Translations under genes and position numbers: made by a program
Shown here: in pieces, positions 48,795 through 62,315 of the stretch
How positions within the stretch are numbered: position 1 is the stretch's first letter
Layout: every line of letters starts with the position of its first letter
NCBI GenBank assembly: GCA_002104945.1
Contig: MCFH01000001.1
Span: 2,073,001-2,137,000, forward strand
Direction: 5' to 3'
From: Piromyces finnis
Lineage: Eukaryota; Neocallimastigomycota; Neocallimastigomycetes; Neocallimastigales; Neocallimastigaceae
DNA length: 64,000 bases
Notes under the pieces: generated by a model
What the model saw: only the letters and a program-made list of their open reading frames with translations
Told to the model about the DNA's origin: nothing
The model's database searches: none

Positions 48795-51700
48795 ATGAAG
48801 TTAGATTTCAAGGTAATTTATAGTAATAATACATAATAAAGTCTGTTTAAATTCAAAAATATTTTATATTAAATGGAGAAAATCAATAATCTATTAAATT
48901 CTATTATATTGGAAAATCTTGTCAAAACATCGAATTTCAAAATTTTTTCAGTTTTTTTTTATTTTTTTTATGAACATTGAAGTTTTCTATAAACAATTTA
49001 AAAAGCATTTTAAAAGTTCATTTTAAAAAAACAGTTGAAGAAATTATGAAATAAAAAATAATATTTTGAAATACTAATCAAATATATTCTTTCAATTATT
49101 ATTATAATAATTATTTAATATTAAAATATAATTTAAAGTTCTCGAATTTATGTGGTACAGTATATAAGCAAGGAAATTTGGTATTTACACCAGATGGTAA
49201 TTCAATTTTAAGTCCTGTTGGAAATAGAATATCAGTTTTTGATCTTGTCAAGTAATAAATCTAAATATTATATAAAAAATATATATTAATGATAATTTAA
49301 TTAATATTAAATAATATTTATCAAATATTATTATAATATAATTATTTATTATAGTAATAAATCAGTAACATTACCTTTTGAAAACCGTAAAAACATATCA
49401 AGAATTGCATTATCACCAAATGGAATTTTGTTGTTATCAATTGATGAAGGTTCTTAAATAATATTATTTAAATATAACAAAATTTTTAAAATCTTTAATA
49501 CTTTACTAAATAATACAATGTAAGACTAATTATTTTCTTATTGCATAATCAAAAATATAAAAGATGGTAGAGCAATACTTTGTAATTTTGTAAGAAGAAT
49601 TATTCTTCACCGTTTTAATTTTAAGAAGAAGGTATTAGATGTTAAGTTTAGTCCTGATGGTCAATATATTGCTGTAACACATGGAAACCAAGTCCAAGTT
49701 TGGAAAACTCCAACATATGAAAGAGAATTTGCACCATTTGAATTACATCGTGCTTACACAGGACATTATGATGATGTAATTTCAATAACATGGTCACCAG
49801 ACTCACAATATTTCCTTACAACATCAAAAGATATGACAGCAAAAATGTATTCTTTACATTCATTAGAGGATTTTGTACCAATTACTTTAAGCGGTCACCG
49901 TGATACCGTTATAGCTGCATTCTTTTCAAGTGATCAAGAAACAATATATACTGTTAGTAAGGATGGTGGTATGTTTATTTGGAAAGATCCAGATTCAGAA
50001 AAAATGAAAAATGATGATGATTTACCAGATGATATGCAACAAGCTTTAAAGAGAACACGTATGGAAATAGAAGCTAGTGATCGCAAACGTAAATATCGTC
50101 GTTGGTGGGTTACACAACGTGAATATTTTAATCAAGGAAAGGTACAATGTGCTACTTTCCATATTAAAAATAATTTATTGGTAGTTGGTTTTAATAGCGG
50201 TATTTTTGGTCTTTATGAACTTCCAGATTTCAATAATATTCATACACTTAGGTATAATGTTTATTTTAATTAACGTCGTTTATAAAATATTTGAAAATAT
50301 TATAATAAAATAAGTATTAATTACGTTATATATATATATTTTATTTTAAATTTAAAGTATATCTCAAAACAAAATAGATTTTGTTGCATTAAATAACACG
50401 GGTGAATGGATTGCATTTGGATCATCAAAATTAGGTCAACTTTTAATTTGGGAATGGCAATCAGAAACCTATGTTCTTAAGCAACAAGGTCATTATTATG
50501 ATACAAATACTCTTTCATATTCATCAGATGGTAAATATATTGCTACTGGTGGTGATGATGGTAAAGTAAAAATCTGGAGTACTGTAACTGGTTTCTGTTT
50601 TGTTACCTTTAATGAACATTCATCAGGTGTTAGTTCAGTTCAATTTGCTAAAAATGGACAAGTTGTTTTTTCTGCATCATTAGATGGTACTGTAAGAGCA
50701 TTTGATCTTATTCGTTATAGAAACTTCCGTACATTCACTTCACCAACACCAGTTCAATTTAATTGTTTAGCTGTTGATCCAAGTGGTGAAATAGTTTGTG
50801 CTGGTTCATTAGATACATTTGAAATATATATTTGGTCTGTTCAAACCGGTAAATTATTAGATATTTTAAGTGGTCATGAAGGTCCAGTTAGTTCATTAGC
50901 TTTTAATAATACTGGAAATATGTTAGTATCTGGATCATGGGATAAAACTGTACGTACATGGGATGTATTTGGAAGAGGTAGATTTACAGAAACATTTAAT
51001 CATAATTCTGATGTATTAGCAGTCGCTTATCGCCCAGATGGACAAGAAATTTGTGCTTCAACTTTAGATGGTCAAATTTCTTTCTGGAATCCTAATGATG
51101 GTAAAATGATGGGTACTATTGAAGGAAGAGATGACTTAGGTGCTGGTAGAAAAGCAACTGATCGTATGACTGCAAAAAATTCTGCTTACGGTAAAGCTTT
51201 TAACAGTTTATGTTACACTGCAGATGGTGAAAATATTCTTGCCGGTGGAAATTCAAAATATGTTTGTTTATATTCTACTGTTCAAAAAATCTTATTAACT
51301 CGTTTTGAACTTTCTAATAATCTTTCATATGATGGTATGTTAGAAATGTTAAACAGTAAAAATATGACTGAAGCTGGTCCAATGGATCTTATAGATGATG
51401 AATCTGAAGAAGAAAGTGATTTAGAAGATCGTTTAGATAAAAGTTTACCAGGTGCATCTAATATGGATAAGAAAGGTGATCCAAGTCTTAGAAGAACTCG
51501 TCCAACTTTCCGTACTAAGGATGTAAAATTCTCTCCAACTGGTCAAGCTTGGGCTACTGCTACAACCGAAGGTTTAATAATTTATTCATTAGATCAAGCT
51601 ATTCTTTTTGATCCATTTGATTTAGAAATTGATATTACTCCAGAAACTATTCAAGAAGCTTTAGAAAATGAAGAATACCTTAAAGCTTTAGTAATGTCTT

Positions 51701-52167
51701 TCCGTTTAGGTGATCATTCAATTTCCGTTAAAATTTATAACAGTATACCATCTCGTGATATTGAATTGATTAGTAAGAATTTCCCATTAAAATATTTGGA
51801 TAGAATGTTCCGTTTAGTAGTAACAATGTTAGAGCAATCAAAAAGTGTTCAATTTAGTATGATGTGGGTATGTGCTTTATTAAAATATCATGCAAAATAT
51901 ATGAAACAAAATTCAAATGAATATATGACTATTTTCAGAGGTGTATATAAATCCATGGCAAAACATTATGAAGATTTAGGACAAGTGTAAGTATTTTAAA
52001 TAAGTATATAACTATAGTTGTTTAGTAAATATTAACTTTATATCATTATTTAATATAGATGTAACTCCAATACTTATAAGATGAAATATTTAATGAAAAA
52101 AGGCCAACAAAAAATGGCAAAGAAGCAAACATCTGATTCAATGGACATAGAAAATATCGAATTTTAA
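48795..52167 (+). CDS. PWP2: Periodic tryptophan protein 2 (Utp1), SSU processome
   Basis: Six exons: 48795-48812 (18 nt, MKLDFK), 49139-49251, 49355-49449, 49564-50251, 50358-51986 and 52059-52167; 883 residues. It opens with the family's MKLDFKFSNLCGTVYKQGN. Many WD40 blades follow (HYDDVISITWSPDSQYFLTT; GHEGPVSSLAFNNTGN; SGSWDKTVRTWDVFGRG). An acidic segment (DDESEEESDLEDR) and the conserved C-terminal Utp12-type helical domain (EEYLKALVMSFRLGD) come next. Pwp2 is part of the UTP-B subcomplex, which is needed for early 18S rRNA processing in the nucleolus. The frame is intact. It converges with NCS6, 391 bp apart. Confidence 0.95.
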
Positions 52168-52557
52168 ATTTAAAGAATACATATTTTAATATTAATTGTT
52201 TACAAATCTTAAAAGTTTAAAAAAAAAAAAAGTCAATAGATGAAGAATAGAATTTTTTTTTTTTTTTAATTATTATTATTATTATTTATTTATATATTTA
52301 ATTATATATTCTTTTTTTTTTTTTTTACTTTTCTGCTAAACTCAATTTATTAATAAATTATCATAAATAAATTACTTTTTTTAAAAAAAAAAATCAAGTG
52401 TTACACAAAAAAAATATTTATTATATAAATATATAAATATAATTGAATTATTAATCTTAAAAATTTATTTATATAAAATGAAAAAAAAAAAAATCTAATT
52501 TTAATTACTATAGGATAGATATTTTTTGTTTTGTTATTTAGTAATATTTATTTATTT
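52168..52557. other. Convergent intergenic between PWP2 and NCS6
   Basis: About 390 bp of A/T-rich sequence with several T and A runs on both strands, as expected for two 3' ends. Nothing else seen. Confidence 0.5.
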
Positions 52558-54466
52558 TTAGTCAAGGTTTTGTAGTTTTCTTTTCATATTATTAACAGAA
52601 TCCATTAATTTTTTGTTTTCATCGATATCCATTTCATTATTCTTTTCTGATTTCTCAACAACATATTCCATTTTGCAGTTTTCTTCCTTTGTTAAATCTT
52701 GGAAATTTTTGACTTTAATTTCTTTACTTTCTCCTTCTTTAATAACCTTTGGATTTGCTCTTGCTTTTTTCTATAAAAAATATATATTAATAATTAATAT
52801 ATACACATAGGTCGTAATATATTTATATTTATATATCAAATAAATTTCTTACTGATTTTTTAATACCAAGACTTAATAAAAAAAAAAAAAAAAAGATAAA
52901 ATAGTATATAATTAAATATTAATAAACATTATTGATTTATAATGATTTATATATATCTAATAAATAATTAGGATATACCTTGGTAATCCCTTATTAAGAC
53001 CTTCTAAGAGAACACAAGCTTTACATATTTTGTTACTTGACATATAACCACATCTTTCACATACTTTACTTGTAGGTATATTATTATTTGATTGATTTTC
53101 ATATGACTCTCCCGAATATATTATATCTATATTGAATTTAGTTCAAAAATATTATTTCATTAAATTAAAAACTACTAAAAATTAATTGTTATTCCTATAT
53201 ATTTACTATATATTTCCTACCCATAATAGCTGTAGATCTAACTTTTTCTAAATCCTTAAGAAAAACTCTTGCATTTCCTCTAAAAGCATTTGGTGCATAA
53301 ATACATTCAGTTGAAAAATAATCTAATTTTTTAAAGTGTGCATACATAACAATTTCTTTTTCATATGTATATTTAAATGGTTTTGACCGTTTAATCATAC
53401 TGTCATTTCCTGTAGTTATAAATGTGCAACGTTGTAATCTAGGGATATCTCCTCTTAATACTGTTATATATCATCAATCAATTTAAATAATTATAATATA
53501 TATTATATTAATAAAAATTTTTAAATATATATATATATTATTATTATTATTATTTTTATTTATTTATTTATTTATTTATAAAAATAAATGTTATTTACTA
53601 TTCATCAATACAGTTTCAGCTATATCATCTGCGTTATGTCCTGTAAGAATATGTTTTGCACCTAACATAACTGCACCTCTATCTAAAGCTTGACGTCTTA
53701 ATACCCCGCAAAAAGTACCTTAAATTATATAGTTGTTATATTTTTAAATATTAATTTTCATGTAATAATGAACAAAAGGAATGCTAATAACATTAATATT
53801 TACAATTATTCTTGTTTCCTGCTTCTTTAACAATTTCATCCATGCTCCAACCATACAATTCTTTATATGAAACAATTTTTAAAGGTAAATTATATTGTCT
53901 TGCATTTCTTTTTACCGTCTGGTATATTTATAAAATAAAGAAAATTTAAAATATATATATATATATGTAAATATTTATTGAAAGAACAGAAAACTTTAAT
54001 AAATATATAATATACCTCTAAAGAATCATCTCTATATCCCGTAATTCCTTCATCGATAGATAATAATACTAAATCAAGTTTGTAATTATGTCTTTTATTT
54101 AATAAATTCATTACATAAGCTAATACAGTTGAATCTTTTAATATAGTACATTTTAAATAATACATTAATATATTAATTTAATTATTAAAAATACTAAATT
54201 TATAATATATATGCTAAATATTTTTATATAAATTATAATATATAATTTAAACCTTTTCCACCACTTGCACCAATGGCAACTTTTTCATTTTCTTTAAATA
54301 CATTTCCTTGGATAATTGTTTGATGAATTTCTTCTTCAAATACAAAATAAAAACATTCTTTACAAACTAATTGACCAGTTTTTGGGCGTTTAATAACTGG
54401 TTTTCCTGATTTACATATATCGCATGTTTTTTTTGGTTTTTTAATTCTTGGTGTGTTAGAAGACAT
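52558..54466 (-). CDS. NCS6: Cytoplasmic tRNA 2-thiolation protein 1 (Ncs6/Ctu1)
   Basis: Eight exons: 54466-54253, 54134-54016, 53918-53804, 53718-53599, 53460-53221, 53126-52979, 52871-52853 (19 nt) and 52770-52558; 395 residues. Features in order: an N-terminal zinc site CDIC...CKEC (Cys15/18/35/38), the PP-loop SGGKDS at 68-73 (split by intron 1), [37 protein letters not shown], and a C-terminal zinc site [16 protein letters not shown]. Ncs6-Ncs2 adenylates and thiolates U34 of tRNA-Lys, -Glu and -Gln, using Urm1 as sulfur donor. The last ~80 residues form a charged extension beyond the conserved core. All key residues are present. Confidence 0.96.
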
Positions 54467-54843
54467 TATTAATTTATTAAAAATTTCTGAAAAAAATAAA
54501 ATAATAAATATATAAATAAATAAATTTCTTATTAATAAAAGCTATAATAAAATAAAATTCACTAATTAATAATTAGAATTATATATACACATTATTATGT
54601 ATTTTTTTTTTTTTTTTTTTTGAAACTGAATAATTTTTAATTCTAAATGATATATGTAAATTATATCTTATTTTTTTAAAAAAAAAATAAAATAAATATA
54701 TATATATCATTTAAAGGAATTCATTAATAACTATCTTGTTTTTATACTACCTACTTGTCAGTATTTGTCGATATTAAAGCTATTCTTTTTTATAGTAATT
54801 TATATTTTGTTTCAAGTAAAAATATTATTTATTTTATACTTCG

Positions 54844-54877
<34 letters not shown>

Positions 54878-55672
54878 TATATTATAATATTAGTTTATAT
54901 TCAATATTATTGGATATATCAAATTCTGATTGACTAAAAAATTATAAAAATAATAATTTAAAAAGTAATTCAATATAATTAATAACAAACTAATAAATTA
55001 ATTAATATTTTATTACTTTTCTACTTTACCAAATTTAAATAAATTTAATTTGGATGGATATATTTTTTGATAAAAAATTAATTTTATAATAATATTTATT
55101 TATTTTTTTTTTTTTTTTTTTTTTTGTTATTTGTAATAGGAATATTTATTTATTTATAAATTCAAATATTCAAAAGAGTATATAACATTTATCCTTGTAA
55201 AAATAACTAAGACTTATACTGATGAAAGTAATAATAATATATTTAAAAATATGAACATTCAATTTTTAAAATTTCCTAATTGTCAAAAATTTTAAAATGT
55301 TACATTTAAAATTAGATAAAAATAAATACATGTAAAAAATTTAAGGGTTTTTAAATAAAGATATAAGAATATAATTTAATAGCATATGTATAAAAATATA
55401 AGAATAAGAATAAGAATTCGTAACTAAATTAAAAATATAAAAAGAAAAAAAAACCGTCATAAAAATCATTAGATATAATTTAGAAATAAACAAAATATTT
55501 TAACCACATATTAAATTATATATATAAATAATATATAAATAATTTGATAATGTTGCTAATAATAATTGATTTAAAGGAGATAATGATATTAAATAAATAG
55601 TGATATATTATTAAAATTGGTATTATGATATTTTCATTTAAGAAATTAAAAATTGATTTTTTTTTTTTTTTT

Positions 55673-55705
<33 letters not shown>

Positions 55706-55750
55706 TATAAAGATATTATTATATAGATAATACATCATATATACTCTATT
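54467..55750. other. Divergent intergenic region
   Basis: Between NCS6 and the P-loop kinase gene. It contains an A-run of about 29 at 54843-54871 and several T-runs. No ORF supported. Confidence 0.5.
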
Positions 55751-58598
55751 ATGGAAAACACAACTAAAAAAACATACGAAAAAGAATTATTTATAATACG
55801 TGGTTTACCAGGTTCAGGTAAAACCACATTAGCTAATTCAATACTAGGTAATGGAGCTGGAATCATTCATTCTTCAGATGATTTTTTTACAAATAAAAGA
55901 AATGTTTTTAAATTTGATAAAGCAAAAATAAATGAGGCTTTAAAATTTAATCAAAAACAATGTGAAGAATCTTGCAGTAAAGGAATTTTAAGAATTATTG
56001 TTGATGATAATCATGTTAAGCGTTGGAATGTCAAACCGATAATTGAAACAGGAAAGAAATACAACTATAAAATTATCATTCGGGAGCCAGAAACAACCTG
56101 GTGGAAGACTCGTAACGTTAATGAAATGGCAAAGCGTTCAAAACATAATTACTCAATTAATGTTATAAAAAAATTATTAGAATTATGGGATACAGATTTT
56201 TCAATTGAATCGATATTAAAAGAAAAAATTCCAGAAAATAAAGAAGATATTATTGATCAATTAGTCCAAAATACAGTAAAATCTTTACAAGGAAAGAATG
56301 CATTAAATTTAAATAACAAGGTATTTTCATTATTTATTTTATTGGTATTTCTAATTTTTTTTTTTTTTTTTTTTTTTTTTAAGCTTTTATAAAAAAATAT
56401 ATAAATTTTATTATTATGTTTCCAAGGAAATCAAATGAAATATAAATATATTATGTTAAAAAAAATGAGGGGGGAAAAAAAAGAGTGATGAATAAAGAAG
56501 AAATTTGAATATACATAAGAAATAAATATAATATTTACTAAATATTTAAGTGCTTTATATATATTAGATGTTAAATAAAAATTGAAATTTACATTTGTAT
56601 ATATTAAATAATGAAATCATCAATTTAAGAAATACCTTTATTCAATCTTATAATATTTAAAATTTATGGAATATTTTAAAAATAATTTAAAAGAATATTT
56701 ATAAATACACAACATTTAATATAAAACATATATAAAAAAAAAAAAATAAATATGATAAATACAATTTTATTTTGAATTTATGAATAATTATAATTATATA
56801 TAAATAATTAAAGAAAAATTAAAAATATATCGATATTTTCATTGCTAACTGAAATTAATAATTAACCTTAGTTAATGTTTTCTTTATACTTTAAAATATA
56901 TTCATTACATTTATTATTCATAATTAATAATAATAAAATCATAAAAGCTAATATTTGATAAATATTTAATTAAACATTATATATATATATTTATAAATTC
57001 ATAATTATGTTATTTCAATAACTTAAAATAACTTTTAAATAATTTCTAATTAAATACAATAATATTATTTAAAAACATAAAATTTAAAAGAAATTTAATT
57101 CAAGACATAATCATCATAATGGTAAAGTTTTCAATATTTTTTTTAATTTTTTTTTTTTATATATATATCATCAGAATATAGACTATCATCATAAATTTTA
57201 TTTTCATAAATGGCGTATTAAAAAAAAAACTATTATTAATTATGAGTATAATTAAATATAATTGCCAAAAAATTTAAATAAATAAAATATGAATATAGTC
57301 ATTATTATTATCATTATTAGCTTATATAATAATAGAATAAATATGATATAGTGATTAAAAACTAGTAATAATAATAACATAATAGAGATTAAACAATTTT
57401 AAAGTAAAAATAGATAAAAACAAATACTACATAATTATTTTTTATTTTATAAACTAAATGGTTTTAATTATTAATTATATTAATAATAATAATAAAAAAA
57501 AGTATAAAAGAAAAATTCATATTTTACAAACTATTATTTATACTATAAAAAAATAATAATTAAATAACTGAATAAGCAACAATAAAAAATTTATATTATC
57601 AGAATGTTATTAGTAAAAATCTTTTATAACTTTTGCTAATTATTTAATCTTTTTTTCTTTTTTTTTATTTTAATTTTAATGTAATAATTGTTATAAACTG
57701 TGATAACAAAATTCAATAATTAGGACCACCAAAAAGTAATATAAATCCAGGAAGAAATAATTATGTAGCTCAAAAACCAAAAAATATAGATAATTTTAGA
57801 TCACAACCATATTATGGACCAAATAGAGGAAGAGATAATCCTAATTCTCGTGGTAATTATTACGATAGGCCTCCAAACAATAGTTTTGAACGTAGTAACA
57901 GTAATAGACGTCCATATAAGCCTACTAATCATGATCGTGGATATTATTCACCACCTCCACCATCTCCACCACTACCACCTCCATCTGGTGGTTATCGAAA
58001 TTCATATCCTCCAGCATACGACCGTTATGATAGAAATGATAATCTTCATCCATCAACATTATCTCCACACAATTACGATCGCTACGACCGTAATGATAAC
58101 CCACCATATAATGAACGATACCCTGGACGTGTTAATAAACCACATGATAATCGTGATCATAATAGAGGTGAACCTCCATTACCTCCACCACCAACAAACG
58201 AACGTTATAATAAAAGAATAAATGGAGGAATGCCAATGTATGATAAATATGATAGAAGTAAGACTGGAATTAATCCATCATCACAATATTATAATCGTAG
58301 AGATAATCCTCCACCACCTCCTCCACCACCACCACCAATGTATGATCACCATGAACGTAGAAATAATCATTTACAACAAGGATATGATCGTCGTGGTAAA
58401 GGCCCTGCTCCACCACCAGGTCCACGCTTTGACAGAAGAGATCATAATCCACCTCCAGCTCCAGGATATTATGATGGACCACTAGTCGGTAATAACAGCA
58501 ATAGAAATTATTATGGTAGAGGAGGATCAACACCTCCAAACCGAATGATGAATAATCCTCCACCATATAACTATAGAGGTGGATGGAAAAGGAAATAA
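55751..58598 (+). CDS. N4BP2L-like P-loop kinase with Pro/Arg/Tyr-rich C-terminal tail
   Basis: Three exons: 55751-56320, 57091-57121 (31 nt) and 57724-58598; 491 residues. The short middle exon is needed to bring the third exon into frame (NNK-KFNSRHNHHN-GPPKS). Residues 12-150 look like the NEDD4-binding-protein-2-like family of polynucleotide-kinase-type P-loop proteins: Walker A GLPGSGKTT (18-26), HSSDDFF, FDKAKINEALKFNQ, IIVDDNHVK, and IIREPETTWWK. The remaining ~290 residues are disordered, with repeated YDRYDRND units, polyproline runs (up to ten Pro) and RGG-like ends. Such tails often bind RNA or SH3/WW/profilin proteins. Introns of 770 and 602 nt are the longest in the window. Substrate unknown. 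Confidence 0.82.
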
Positions 58599-59130
58599 AG
58601 AAATAAAAAATCATGAATATATACAAATTTGAATCATAGTGCTTTTAATAAGAAGAAAGGAAGAAAAAAAAGAAAAAGAAAAAAAGCATTTTTTATCATT
58701 ATATCATTATTATTTTAATTTAATTTTATAAATAAATATGTGTAATTTTGTTAAAAAAAAAAAAAAAAAAAAAAATATTTTCTATTGTAATTATATTTAT
58801 TGCAATTTACCATAACTGTACTTTTTAAGATGAAAAAAAAAAAAAAAAAATTACACATACTATTACATACTAATAAAATTAATTATAATTAAATCTTTAC
58901 ATTAAAATTTAATAAAAATAAAAAATCATAAATATTATTTTTATTGAGGTAATCTTTTATGAATTTATCAAAAATATTTATATATAATATATATATTTTC
59001 CTATTAAAACTTTTTATATACAAAACATATTTAATTTTTAATATTTAATATTTTTAATATCTAATATGTTTAATTTTATATAATAAAAAAAAAATAAATA
59101 ACTCTTTAGTTATTTATTTAAAGAGAAATC

Positions 59131-59207
<77 letters not shown>

Positions 59208-59380
59208 TTAATTAGTTTTATTTTTATTTTATTTTTAATTTTAAATTATTATATACAGAGGTTTATTAATTATTATCGTTTTTTTTTTTTTTTTTTTCTG
59301 GTTTAATATATGATAAATATGAAATTTTAAATATTATTACTATCTTTTATTACTATATTTTTCTTAATTTTGTTTTCTTT
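58599..59380. other. Convergent intergenic with microsatellite
   Basis: Holds the 3' ends of the kinase and the carboxypeptidase genes. Includes A-runs near 58753 and 58830 and the trinucleotide array listed separately. Confidence 0.55.
59131..59206. repeat. (TTA)n microsatellite
   Basis: About 25 uninterrupted TTA/ATT units, the longest perfect trinucleotide array in the window. It is intergenic, so it is not a coding Asn/Ile tract. Confidence 0.95.
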
Positions 59381-61493
59381 TTATAATTTTTTATCTTCAC
59401 CAAGTTCACCATTAATCCAGGCATTAATCATATCTTCAGAGGCCTTTGGTTGATCATATGGAACCTAGTTTTATGTAAAATATATATATTATTATTATTA
59501 TTATTATTTGTTATTTTATGATATTAAATTCCATGAAAAAAATAATATTATCTATACTATATAAAATTTATCCTAATCAATAATAAACTAAAGTTTTATT
59601 ATTTTATGTAATTACCATGTGGCCAGCTTGGTAAATTCTTAAGAAAGTAAAGTTCATGTAAGAACGAACTTGACCATAACTGTTTCCTGGTTCTTTCTTT
59701 TCTTGATAACCGTACCATTCCTTATCAAGAGAGAAATTAAAACCTAATTTACCATCCCAATCTAATTCCATAGTCCAAGCTTTATTACCAATCCAATTAC
59801 AAATGAAATCAGCATCACCAGCATAAATCAATACTTTAATACCAGATTCAAGAATATCTGGTAAGAATCTAACATATGGAAGCATCCTGTTTAATATAAT
59901 TGAGAGTATTTTAATAAATGAAAAATATAAATTTATTATTTAAATAATTTCATATTTAAAAAAATAAAAACATTTACCAGTCACCAGCTGAATTAAAATC
60001 TAAATTAATTTGCATATTACAACTCTTGTAGTTCATATTTGGATCAACACCAAGAGTTTGCTTTACATCATCTCTATTTAAATAAGTTTCGATATCATCC
60101 ATAATGGAATAACAAAGATTACTATTTTCACAATTGGTACGTACATCATAAACATTTCTACCAGTTTTTTGGAAAGGACCAATTAAAGCATTATTACAAT
60201 AAACAGAGGATGGGACGCAAATGAATGGCTATTATATATATTATATTTATTTAATTAATTGTTAATAATATTATTATCTTATATAATTATATAGTTTTTC
60301 ATTATAAATATTAAATTATATATTATTTACATTTTCCCATTGATAGCATGAACCAATTAATCTAACACAAGTACCTTCTTTCTTATGCATACCCATACAG
60401 TCTTCTTCACTGACTAATGGTCCATCTAAAAAACATGAATAAATTATGAAAATATATATTAATTTAGAAGAAAAAAAATATAATTAAAAAATTAATAGTA
60501 ATTCAATAATAGCACTTACAGTCAGAACCACAAGCCATTTCAGTATAATAACGATATTGGATCAATGGATCTACCATACCATTACCAATACCTAAACTTT
60601 CTAAATCAATCTTAACTAAACTTTTTTGTTCTTTAACAGTGAATTCACTTTTAATATTAACATCTTCTAATTCTTTGTTATGAGTAGTAATTTCATTACC
60701 AATAGCTGGAATGTAGTGTCCAGCATAACTTTCACCAAAGACATGAACCTTACGATTGAATTGTGGGAATTTCTTAAAGAATAATTGTAAAAATGCATAA
60801 ACATCTTTACCAGCAGAAATAGTATCCTTAATATTTTTGGAGTCAGAGTATGAATAACCAACATTAACTGGTTGATCTAAGAATAATAAATTAGCCTTAT
60901 TATTCCAAGAATGTTCATTGATAATGGTTGAGTTACCAGAAGGGGCAACACGACATGGACCTAATTCCATTAAAAGTCCTGTTAATGAAGAACAACCTGG
61001 ACCACCATTTAACCAAAGAATAGTTGGATCAGTTTCTGGATTAGAACGTGATTCAAAGAACCAGAAAAAGAAATGCTAATAATTTAAGAATATTGTATAT
61101 TTTATTATTAATAATTCAAATACTAAAACTTTTATTTAAAATAATAAAAATAATATTTTATTAACAGGCTATAACTAAAAGAATTCCTGAACTATTGGTT
61201 GTTTATGTTTAATTCTTTATATTATGTACCTTATCTTCATCTTCAATATCTAAGTAACCAGCATATTGATTGACACCTTCTGTAGTTTCACAAAGATCTG
61301 GTTCACGATAACGAAGTTGAATTGATGGGAAGGCTGCATGGGTGACAATAGCCCAATCTAATGGGTTTGATTGTTGCTTAAAAGTTAATTCATCTCCTTG
61401 TGGATCTTGAAGAAGAATTTGTTGAAATTGACCTAATACCTTAGTGGCAAGTAAACCAACAGTGGTTAAAAGTGCTTTATTAAAAATTTTCAT
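59381..61493 (-). CDS. Secreted/vacuolar serine carboxypeptidase (peptidase S10)
   Basis: Six exons: 61493-61230, 61075-60520, 60425-60331, 60228-59978, 59886-59616 and 59464-59381; 506 residues. The start has a typical signal peptide ([21 protein letters not shown]). The S10 marks are all present: [35 protein letters not shown], catalytic Ser204 in GESYAGHY, Asp415 in GDADFICNW, and His478 in QAGHMVPYDQP. It should remove C-terminal residues from peptides at acidic pH in the vacuole or secreted space. The many Cys residues in the middle fit the family's disulfides. Frame and splice phases are intact. Confidence 0.95.
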
Positions 61494-62282
61494 TACTACA
61501 CTTAAATGTATATGTTGCTGCCTTTTATGTAATTATTTTTTTTTTATAAATCTTTTTCTTTTACTTATTTTCTTTTCTCAAATATAATACTTATTTTTAT
61601 TATATTCTAAAATTATATTTAAATTATATATTATTATTAGAATAATTATATATTAATATATTAATAAAAATTTAATATTGATTACTTTTATAATTATTTT
61701 TAAATAATAAAATAATATAATAATGATAATGTTTTTTAAAATAAATAATGATTAATATAATTTATGTTTATCATTTAAAAATATATCTTTTATTACAATA
61801 ATACTATAATTATTATTATAGTTATTATTATTATTATTTATTAAAATATAGATTTCAAAGAATTTTATATTATATTCAGAGCTTAAAAAATATATAATGC
61901 CACATTTTTGTTTTGTTTTATTATTATACTCTTATGTTAAGATAAATATATTATTATATTAATTATAATTAATTATTATACTTCATTTTAAAAATATAAT
62001 TACTTAAAATTTAAAGGAATAAATAAAATTTTAATTATTGATGAAGTTTTTTTTTTAAGTTTCCATTTACAACTTATATAAATAATATACACTGTAAAAG
62101 CTGATAGGAAATAAAATATATATATATAAAGGTTTTTTTTTATCTATAATTTAAACCAGATTCATATTATAAAGATTGATATTTACTTTTATTTTTGATT
62201 AATTATTGTTATTTTTTTATTATTTATTTCTTTTCTTGTTTTTCTTTTCCTTTTGTTTTTCTCTTTGTTTTTGCTTTTCTTT

Positions 62283-62315
<33 letters not shown>

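Noticed and set aside
57814-58485. Ile/His-rich overlapping frames opposite or out of phase with the kinase tail
   Set aside because: Shadows of the Pro/Arg/Tyr-rich exon; the spliced frame gives a better protein.
59131-59206. CRISPR-like or satellite array
   Set aside because: Uninterrupted (TTA)n without spacers; a plain microsatellite.
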